11,152 nt of DNA from positions 1-11,152 of the forward strand of contig JAKVAO010000079.1 in assembly GCA_022447685.1 (NCBI GenBank), in the 5' to 3' direction. Shown here piece after piece: positions 5,931-11,152 of the stretch. Position numbers and translations under genes: made by a program. The first letter of the stretch is position 1; every line of letters begins with the position of its first letter. The notes below the pieces were generated by a model. It ran no database searches. It saw only the letters and a list, made by a program, of their open reading frames with translations, and was not told the DNA's origin. Source of the DNA: Candidatus Caenarcanales bacterium (GTDB lineage: Bacteria > Cyanobacteriota > Vampirovibrionia > LMEP-6097).

Positions 5931-6911
5931 TTATTCTTTTTTCTTATTAATCTGTTTTAGAATCTCTTTTTCAAGACTTTTCTGGAAAGAATAAAACATC
6001 GCAATTTCTTCTTCCACAAAACGCTCCGCTTCCAAAAGAAAATCTTTGACAGACTTAAGTGGAATTATATTTATAACATTTTTGACTTCATCAACAATTC
6101 TATGTTTATGATCAGCTGAAACATTCTCCAGATCTTTTTCAGCTTCACCTAGCTTCTCTTCTTCTTGCGCCTCCACAGGTCCTTGAACCTTGCCTTGTCT
6201 AAGTTTGAGTAATTGAGACACTAAGGCAACTAGCTGAGCTAGGAACATTGGAGAAGATTTATTAATCATAGCTGGATTCAAAGCCACAACTAGAGTAGAA
6301 GTGAAGTCTCTTTTGCTGAGCATACTTGCAAGAGCTATGCGGTTATTGAGTAACCATGAAGCGAAGTTTTGATTGTTTTGGATTTGCTTAGGATAATTAG
6401 GATGATCCTGAATATAGTGGTACTTATCAAATTTATCCTCGATAGAACCAATATCGCTTCTAGTAATAGTTGTCGGTTCTGCCTTAAATAAATTATTAAC
6501 CCTGAGATCTTTATTTACTAGATTAGTCGCCTTGAAGGTATCAGCAGTTTTAAGAACTCGCTCAGATTCAATGTCTTTCCTAGCTTCGAATATATCTTTC
6601 TTCTCTAGAGCACGAACTAAATAATTGAACAACTCATCGTAGGTGAAACGATAATTAGGATGATATTGAAAAACATACCTAAGTGTAATCGCAAGCGTAG
6701 AAGTAGATACCTGCAATCTAGAGGCATAGTCCGATAATTTAATATGGAAATTATTAACCAAGTTGTAAAATTTCTGTTTGTCTTTTAAAATCTCATTTGG
6801 TACTATAAAGTCATTACGCTTTATCTCTCTGCTTTTGAAAGGGACGAAAGCATTCTGTATATTCTGAACTTTACTTGGAGATTCGTCCAAGATAATATCC
6901 TTTTGCCGCAA
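5931..6911 (-). CDS. Hypothetical protein, helical, charged, no recognised domain
   Basis: I do not recognise this protein. It has 326 aa from TTG 6911. A second TTG at 6890 (319 aa) has a better ribosome site, AAAAGGAT at 6897-6904, with about 6-7 nt spacing, and may be the real start. The protein has no signal peptide, no clear membrane segment and no cysteine. Residues 47-115 look like a compact helical region (DYASRLQVSTSTLAITLRYVF, FTYDELFNYLVRALEKKD). Residues 160-240 hold a second helical block, moderately hydrophobic around 183-236. Residues 245-275 are an acidic, low-complexity linker, and 276-326 form a charged C-terminal helix ending in KKKE. HPNY occurs twice (84-87 and 170-173). 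It is co-directional with the O-methyltransferase (2-bp gap), so the two may work together. Confidence 0.8.
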   Translation of the reverse strand: MRQKDIILDESPSKVQNIQNAFVPFKSREIKRNDFIVPNEILKDKQKFYNLVNNFHIKLSDYASRLQVSTSTLAITLRYVFQYHPNYRFTYDELFNYLVRALEKKDIFEARKDIESERVLKTADTFKATNLVNKDLRVNNLFKAEPTTITRSDIGSIEDKFDKYHYIQDHPNYPKQIQNNQNFASWLLNNRIALASMLSKRDFTSTLVVALNPAMINKSSPMFLAQLVALVSQLLKLRQGKVQGPVEAQEEEKLGEAEKDLENVSADHKHRIVDEVKNVINIIPLKSVKDFLLEAERFVEEEIAMFYSFQKSLEKEILKQINKKKE

Positions 6912-6930
6912 ATCTTCTCAGCAATTAAGA

Positions 6931-6936
6931 ATTTTA
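6931..6936 (-). promoter_or_regulatory. Candidate -10 box for the hypothetical-methyltransferase operon
   Basis: TAAAAT on the minus strand ends about 19 nt before the TTG at 6911 and 40 nt before the one at 6890. A start near 6924 would leave room for a leader with either start codon. No convincing -35 is seen. The region is shared with the upstream side of the HU promoter. Confidence 0.35.
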
Positions 6937-6945
6937 GCATTTTTG

Positions 6946-7004
6946 AAAAAAAAACATCTTTTTTTGAAATATCCTTGTCTAATTTATGATTTTGGATATA
7001 TAAT
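6946..7004 (+). promoter_or_regulatory. Strong HU promoter with A/T-tract UP-like element
   Basis: TTGTCT (6975-6980) and a perfect TATAAT (6999-7004) are 18 bp apart, giving a start near 7011 and a leader of about 39 nt. Directly upstream are A9 (6946-6954) and T7 (6959-6965), which fall at about -65 to -46, where an UP element would contact the RNA polymerase alpha subunits. TTTTTGAAA occurs twice (6940-6948 and 6961-6969), 21 bp apart, and could be a protein site. The ribosome site TAAGGAGA (7034-7041) is strong and well placed before ATG 7050. Confidence 0.7.
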
Positions 7005-7049
7005 CACAGAATAGTTAGGAAATAAGCGCTAATTAAGGAGAAATTACAC

Positions 7050-7325
7050 ATGAATAGAGCTGAATTGGTTGCAAAGATTGCTGAAGACACACAAATGACT
7101 CAAAAGCAAGTTGATTCTATGCTTGCTGCTTTTATAGAAGCTGTTAAGACTACTGTTAAAGCTGGTGAGAAAGTTACTTTAACTGGCTTTGGTACATTTG
7201 AAAAACGTCACAGAAAAGCTAGAGAAGGTAGAAACCCACAAAACGGTGAGAAAATTAAAATCCCTGCTTGTGATGTTCCTGGTTTCTCTCCTGGAAAACA
7301 GTTCAAAGAAGCTGTTAACGGGTAA
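7050..7325 (+). CDS. hup: HU-family DNA-binding protein
   Basis: HU is a small dimeric nucleoid protein that bends DNA. The 91 aa length and sequence are typical. The N-terminal helices are MNRAELVAKIAEDTQMTQKQ. The hallmark GFGTFEKR follows (46-53), then the DNA-binding arm with REGRNPQNGEKI (58-69), whose Pro63 is the residue that intercalates between bases, and the closing VPGFSPGKQFKEAV (76-89). It is a single gene with its own strong promoter, a strong Shine-Dalgarno and a good terminator, as expected for an abundant protein. IHF-type paralogs share the fold, but the arm and short tail fit HU better. Confidence 0.96.
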   Translation: MNRAELVAKIAEDTQMTQKQVDSMLAAFIEAVKTTVKAGEKVTLTGFGTFEKRHRKAREGRNPQNGEKIKIPACDVPGFSPGKQFKEAVNG

Positions 7326-7350
7326 GTTTATCTTTAATAAACCTAACAAA

Positions 7351-7379
7351 AAGAGTCTGCAATCGCAGGCTCTTTTTTT
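7351..7379 (+). terminator. Rho-independent terminator of the HU gene
   Basis: AAGAGTCTGC (7351-7360) pairs with GCAGGCTCTT (7365-7374), with one G-U pair and a 4-nt loop (AATC). T7 runs over 7373-7379. It lies 26 bp after the HU stop codon. Confidence 0.92.
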
Positions 7380-7383
7380 ATGC

Positions 7384-7428
7384 AAACTTTGTCTATCAGC
7401 AAGAAAGCTGTCCGAAAACAAAGTTTTT
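7384..7428 (+). terminator. Second, nested hairpin with T-run before the gyrA promoter
   Basis: AAACTTTGT (7384-7392) pairs with ACAAAGTTT (7418-7426). Inside it, CAGC (7397-7400) pairs with GCTG (7407-7410) around a 6-nt loop. T5 spans 7424-7428. It could be a back-up terminator after HU that insulates gyrA. The internal loop and low GC make it weaker than the first hairpin. Confidence 0.4.
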
Positions 7429-7437
7429 AATGTATCT

Positions 7438-7467
7438 TTCAAATGAAACTCGAATCCATAGTATAAT
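7438..7467 (+). promoter_or_regulatory. Candidate gyrA-plsX promoter
   Basis: TTCAAA (7438-7443, 4 of 6) is followed after 18 bp by a perfect TATAAT (7462-7467). The expected start near 7474 leaves a leader of about 16 nt, in which no Shine-Dalgarno can be seen before ATG 7490. Confidence 0.6.
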
Positions 7468-7489
7468 CAATACCTAAAGTTAATTACTT

Positions 7490-10054
7490 ATGGCTAGTAA
7501 AAGCGGAGCAGCAGAAGATTCTTTTAGAAACGGCGGAAAAGTCGTAGATATCAATGTCCAAGATGAAATGACAAGTAGTTTCATTTCATACGCGATGTCG
7601 GTTATTGTATCAAGGGCGATACCAGATGTTCGTGATGGCTTAAAACCTGTTCACAGACGTATTCTTTACGCGATGCATGACATGAACATGTATCCAGATA
7701 AGCCTTTTAAGAAATGTGCACGTATAGTTGGTGAAGTTCTCGGTAAATACCACCCTCACGGTGATACAGCTGTATACGATTCACTCGTTAGAATGGCACA
7801 GCCTTTCAGTTCTAGATATACACTAATTAATGGTCACGGTAACTTCGGTAGTCTAGATGATGGTCCAGCTGCGATGAGATATACAGAGGCTAAGCTTCAG
7901 AAATTATCGACTAGAATACTTGCTGACATTGGTTCAGAGACTGTTGATTTTGTTGACAACTTCGATGGTTCACTTCAGGAGCCTGATGTTCTTCCATCTA
8001 AAGTTCCAAATTTACTTCTCAATGGTGGTACTGGTATTGCTGTTGGAATGGCCACTAATATCCCACCTCATAACTTAGTTGAAGTTATGAAATCTATCAT
8101 TGCTCTTATCGATAAGCCTGAAATGGAACTAGATGAACTCATGGGAATTATCAAAGGACCGGACTTCCCACCTGGATGTTCTATTATCGGCAAGAAAGGT
8201 ATCAGAGAATACTTCGAAACAGGTAGAGGTTCTATCACTCAGAAAGGAACTTACACGATTGAAGAGCTTGCTAAAGGTAGACAAGCGATTGTAATCACTG
8301 AACTTCCTTACCTAGTTGGAGCTGAAGCATTTGTAAGTAAAGTTGCTGAATTAGTTAAAAACGAGAAACTCACAGGCATAGCTGATGCTAATGATGAGTC
8401 TGGTAGACAGGGTACTAGAATCGTTATCAAACTCAAGAAAGATGCTAATGCAAATGTAATTAGTAATAATTTACTGAAATTCACTCCACTACAACAAAAC
8501 TTCCCAGTTAATATTGTTGCTCTAGTGAAAGGCAAGCCTAAACAACTAGGCATGCTCTCTATACTTAGAGAATTTATCGAATTTAGAGCAGAGGTAGTTA
8601 CTCGTAAAGCACAGTATGACCTCAAGAAAGCTGAAGCTAGAGATCATATACTTCTAGGTTTACTTAAGGCTCTTGATAATATCGATGACATTATCGCTCT
8701 AATCAAAGCAGCTAAGTCTTCAGATGATGCTAGAACAGGACTTGTTGAGAAATATGAACTAAGCGTAGAGCAAGCATCCGCGATTCTTGATATGCAGTTA
8801 AGACGTTTAACTGGACTTGAAAGAGAGAAGATTGAGAAAGAACATGAAGAACTACTTAAGTTGATTCATGATTTGAAAACTTTACTTGCTAGCCGTGAGC
8901 TTATTCTAGAAGAAGTTAAAAAACAATCACAGGAAGTAATAGATGATTTCGGTGATGAAAGAAAAACTAAGTTAATTGCAGATCAAGGTGAACTTGATAT
9001 TACTGATCTTATTGCTAACGAAAGAATGGTTGTATTCTTAACTACTCAGGGTTATATCAAGAGAATACCTTTACAGACCTTCGAAAGACAGAGAAGAGCT
9101 ACTAAGGGTAAAGGTGGAATCAAAACCAGAGAAGAAGATGACTTGCAATCTCTTTTCTGCACATCGATGCACGACACTTTATTATTCTTCACGAATAGAG
9201 GTACAGTATACAGCGCGAAAGTATTCGATGTTATAGAAGGTAGTAGACAACATAAAGGTCAGGCTTTAGTAAATCTAATTCAGATCAAACCAGATGAAAC
9301 TATCACATCTGTTATTCCGGTATCTCAATTCAGTGATGGTACTTACTTAACGATGTTAACTTCACAAGGTGTTATCAAGAAAACAGGTTTATCTGATTTT
9401 ACTTCAGTAAGGAAGTCTGGAATTGTAGCTATCAATCTGGATGACTCTGATGAACTGAAATGGGTAATTATTACTGATGGTGATAAGACTTTAGTTCTAG
9501 GTACTGCTGATGGTATGGTAATTCGTTACGATGAATCTGAAGTTAGAGCTATGGGTAGAACCGCTAGAGGAGTCAAAGCTATCAGTCTCAGAGAAGGAGA
9601 TTACTTAGTTGGTTTCGATGCTGTTTGTTCTAATAACGAAAACTTAGACCTACTAGTAATTACCAATGATGGATACGGTAAGAGAGTTAAACTAAGTGAA
9701 TTTAGAGTTCAAGGTCGTGGTGGACTAGGTTTAATCGCAACTAAGTTCAAGTCAGCTAGCAGCAAAATGGCCTGCATCACTAATGTCGAGCCTGGACAAG
9801 AATTCATGATCGCAACTTCTAAAGGTCTTATCGCAAGACAAGTATCTGAAAATATTTCTTGCCAAGGTAGAATGGCTACTGGAGTCAAAGTCCAAAATAT
9901 GGATAGCGATGATTCTGTAATCTCTGTTAATAAGATTGTTGAAATAGAAGAATCTCAAGATCCTATTGCACCGACAGCTGATTCCTTAGAAGCATTACCT
10001 GAGGTAGATGAAATCGATACAGTTGATGATGTTGCTCTTGTAGACGAGGAATAA
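7490..10054 (+). CDS. gyrA: DNA gyrase subunit A
   Basis: GyrA is the DNA-cleaving subunit of gyrase (A2B2), which introduces negative supercoils. The 854 aa protein has the full breakage-reunion domain: SYAMSVIVSRAIPDVRDGLK (33-52), the quinolone-region helix HPHGDTAVYDSLVRMAQ (88-104) and catalytic Tyr131 in AMRYTEAKL (128-136). The coiled-coil and C-gate region includes MQLRRLTGLE (435-444). The C-terminal pinwheel runs from about 508 and ends in a very acidic tail (after about 815). At the position of E. coli Ser83 this protein has Thr93; Asp97 is kept. The GyrA box reads QRRATKG (534-540), where E. coli has QRRGGKG. This departs from the gyrase hallmark, but overall layout and length fit GyrA better than ParC. 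No frameshift is seen. Confidence 0.95.
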   Translation: MASKSGAAEDSFRNGGKVVDINVQDEMTSSFISYAMSVIVSRAIPDVRDGLKPVHRRILYAMHDMNMYPDKPFKKCARIVGEVLGKYHPHGDTAVYDSLVRMAQPFSSRYTLINGHGNFGSLDDGPAAMRYTEAKLQKLSTRILADIGSETVDFVDNFDGSLQEPDVLPSKVPNLLLNGGTGIAVGMATNIPPHNLVEVMKSIIALIDKPEMELDELMGIIKGPDFPPGCSIIGKKGIREYFETGRGSITQKGTYTIEELAKGRQAIVITELPYLVGAEAFVSKVAELVKNEKLTGIADANDESGRQGTRIVIKLKKDANANVISNNLLKFTPLQQNFPVNIVALVKGKPKQLGMLSILREFIEFRAEVVTRKAQYDLKKAEARDHILLGLLKALDNIDDIIALIKAAKSSDDARTGLVEKYELSVEQASAILDMQLRRLTGLEREKIEKEHEELLKLIHDLKTLLASRELILEEVKKQSQEVIDDFGDERKTKLIADQGELDITDLIANERMVVFLTTQGYIKRIPLQTFERQRRATKGKGGIKTREEDDLQSLFCTSMHDTLLFFTNRGTVYSAKVFDVIEGSRQHKGQALVNLIQIKPDETITSVIPVSQFSDGTYLTMLTSQGVIKKTGLSDFTSVRKSGIVAINLDDSDELKWVIITDGDKTLVLGTADGMVIRYDESEVRAMGRTARGVKAISLREGDYLVGFDAVCSNNENLDLLVITNDGYGKRVKLSEFRVQGRGGLGLIATKFKSASSKMACITNVEPGQEFMIATSKGLIARQVSENISCQGRMATGVKVQNMDSDDSVISVNKIVEIEESQDPIAPTADSLEALPEVDEIDTVDDVALVDEE
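10046..10050 (+). promoter_or_regulatory. plsX ribosome binding site inside the last gyrA codons
   Basis: GAGGA spans the final two sense codons of gyrA and stands 6 nt before the plsX ATG at 10057. The acidic tail of GyrA thus doubles as the ribosome site for plsX, favouring coupled translation. Confidence 0.75.
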
Positions 10055-10056
10055 TT

Positions 10057-11079
10057 ATGATTAGTATTAGCTTTGATGCTATGGGTGGTGATAATGCACC
10101 TTACGAAATTGTGAAAGGAGCCCTTGAAGCATCAAGAGAGCTTAAGATCAAATCGCTAATTGTTGGTGATGAATCACAATTAAAAGAAATCTTAGAAAAA
10201 CTCGGAGCCAACTTAGAGAAAGACAGCATAGAAATTATTCCTTCTAATTCTGTTATAGAGATGGATGAGAAGAATCCAGCTAAAGCTATCAAACAAAAAA
10301 AAGATAGCAGTATGGTTATCTCTAATAAGCTTGTTACTGAAGGTAAAGCTTCAGCTGTAATCTCGGCTGGTAATACTGGCGCAGCTACAGCTGCTTCTTT
10401 GTTTGAATTCAAAAGAATTCCTAATTTTGAAAGACCTTGTATCTGCACTTTGATTCCAACCATTGGAAACAAAATGTTACTCTTAGACGCTGGTTCTAAT
10501 ATCGCAACTACACCAGAGCAAATGCTACAAGTAGCCAAACTTGGTTCTTTTCTTGCTTCTGCGCTTTTTGATCATAATAATCCTAGAGTAGGTTTACTTA
10601 ATATCGGTGAAGAAGATGGTAAAGGAACTGATCTTTACCGTGAAGCATTTGACCTGATCAAAGCTGAGGATCATATTAATTTTGTTGGTAATGTTGAAGG
10701 TAATACTATTATCAACAATATCTGTGAAGTCGCTGTCTGTGACGGCTTCACTGGAAATATCCATCTCAAAGCTCTTGAGGGTGGTTTAAGAATGATGGCT
10801 GATAGTTTTAAACATGAATTATCTTCGTGTATGTTTGGTAAGGCTGCTGGCTTGGTTTTGAAAGCCAAAGGTGCTTTCAAGAAAATCAAAGGTCACTTCG
10901 ATCCATCTAGTTATGGTGGTGCACTACTTGGTGGTTTGAATGAAATTTCTATTATCTCTCATGGGAGTTCTAATGCTGAAGCTATTAGGAATGCAGCGAA
11001 GCATGCAAAGTTACTAGTGGAAGCGGATATTGTTAAGAAAGTTAAGAAAGTTTTTGCTGGAGAGGCTCTTAAGTCTTAG
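10057..11079 (+). CDS. plsX: Phosphate acyltransferase
   Basis: PlsX converts acyl-ACP and phosphate to acyl-phosphate, the donor used by PlsY to start phospholipid synthesis. It is a peripheral membrane enzyme. The 340 aa length is normal. Motifs are SFDAMGGDNAP (5-15), AIKQKKDSSM (77-86), VISAGNTGA (101-109), LLLDAGSNI (141-149), PRVGLLNIGEEDGKG (176-190), FVGNVEGN followed by VCDGFTGNIHLK, and near the end FDPSSYGGALLGGL and SHGSSN. It follows gyrA with a 2-bp gap. In many bacteria plsX precedes fab genes; whether that holds here cannot be seen, because the window ends 73 bp later. Confidence 0.96.
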   Translation: MISISFDAMGGDNAPYEIVKGALEASRELKIKSLIVGDESQLKEILEKLGANLEKDSIEIIPSNSVIEMDEKNPAKAIKQKKDSSMVISNKLVTEGKASAVISAGNTGAATAASLFEFKRIPNFERPCICTLIPTIGNKMLLLDAGSNIATTPEQMLQVAKLGSFLASALFDHNNPRVGLLNIGEEDGKGTDLYREAFDLIKAEDHINFVGNVEGNTIINNICEVAVCDGFTGNIHLKALEGGLRMMADSFKHELSSCMFGKAAGLVLKAKGAFKKIKGHFDPSSYGGALLGGLNEISIISHGSSNAEAIRNAAKHAKLLVEADIVKKVKKVFAGEALKS

Positions 11080-11084
11080 AGCCT
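11063..11084 (+). other. Hairpin over the plsX stop codon
   Basis: AGGCTCT (11063-11069) pairs with AGAGCCT (11078-11084), with an 8-nt loop that may tighten by two further pairs. It covers the plsX stop. No T-run follows, so it is probably not an efficient intrinsic terminator; it may attenuate or protect the transcript. Confidence 0.35.
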
Positions 11085-11134
11085 GTCTTGAAAGTTAATT
11101 AAATCAAGCGAGTCTTTTAGTCATAATACGGATC

Positions 11135-11152
11135 ATGGCTATTTTGACCATA
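11135..11152 (+). CDS. Possible start of the next gene, cut by the window edge
   Basis: ATG 11135 opens a frame reading MAILTI up to the last base. CATAAT (11122-11127, 5 of 6 to the -10 consensus) ends 7 nt before it, and there is no Shine-Dalgarno. This is the same arrangement seen at proC and the EVE gene. Six codons are far too few to name a product. Confidence 0.25.

Noticed and set aside
6948..6965. A7-CATC-T7 as an intrinsic terminator
   Set aside because: The stem is only A-T pairs and lies between divergent genes with nothing to terminate; an UP element is the better reading.
7179..7446. Overlapping frames of about 85-87 codons on both strands over the HU gene
   Set aside because: They run through the HU coding region and its terminator and show no recognisable protein features; they are shadows of hup.
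8308..8625. A 105-codon minus-strand frame opposite gyrA
   Set aside because: It is fully inside gyrA, has antisense-type composition and no support as a gene.
7490..10054. ParC (topoisomerase IV subunit A) instead of GyrA
   Set aside because: The altered GyrA box raised this, but the length, the full pinwheel with acidic tail and the close match to GyrA around the box favour GyrA.
10101..10538. A 145-codon minus-strand frame opposite plsX
   Set aside because: It lies wholly within a secure plsX gene, is rich in Ser/Leu/Ile as expected for antisense of a coding strand, and has no ribosome site or known motif.

Overview
This is a gene-dense, AT-rich bacterial window (roughly 36% GC by eye). 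It uses the standard code with TGA as a stop, and ATG plus some TTG starts. It carries eleven chromosomal genes, ten of them recognisable housekeeping or metabolic genes. There is no tRNA, rRNA, CRISPR array, phage gene or transposase. The identity of the organism is uncertain. MurQ implies turnover of a MurNAc-containing wall. The GyrA layout and its RATKGK-type box remind me of Cyanobacteria and their non-photosynthetic relatives (Melainabacteria/Vampirovibrionia), but that is recollection and not a search result.

Layout. 1-223: AT-rich DNA downstream of murQ with no convincing gene. 224-2118 (minus): a peptide-type ABC transporter ATPase followed after 17 bp by murQ, a pairing that suggests uptake or recycling of wall fragments. 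2135-2941 (plus): proC, divergent from the ATPase with only 16 bp between the start codons. 2934-3243: two full copies and one half copy of a roughly 120-bp palindromic element that fills the convergent gap between proC and the next gene. 3230-3703 (minus): an EVE-domain protein. 3757-5212 (plus): yqeK and panC, overlapping by 14 bp. 5200-5235: a hairpin between convergent genes. 5245-6911 (minus): an unrecognised 319-326 aa protein followed after 2 bp by a class I O-methyltransferase. 7050-7325 (plus): HU, with a strong promoter and a textbook terminator. 7490-11079 (plus): gyrA and plsX, separated by 2 bp. The window ends just inside a possible next start codon at 11135.

How the genes relate. 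Most neighbours are not one pathway. They are small transcription units: ATPase-murQ (wall recycling), proC (proline), EVE (possible modified-base or RNA binding), yqeK-panC (Ap4A turnover and pantothenate), unknown-methyltransferase, HU, and gyrA-plsX (supercoiling and phospholipid synthesis). HU and GyrA, both acting on chromosome topology, are neighbours but each has its own promoter.

Points most worth a second look: (1) the tandem ERIC-like palindromic repeat, whose third copy seems to supply the last codons and the stop of the EVE gene; (2) repeated placement of a TATAAT-like box 7-9 nt before an ATG with no Shine-Dalgarno, suggesting leaderless mRNAs; (3) a GyrA box with Gly-Gly replaced by Ala-Thr; (4) the unknown protein paired with the methyltransferase. 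I did not find a clear new multi-gene system; the palindromic repeat is the best candidate for something undescribed.
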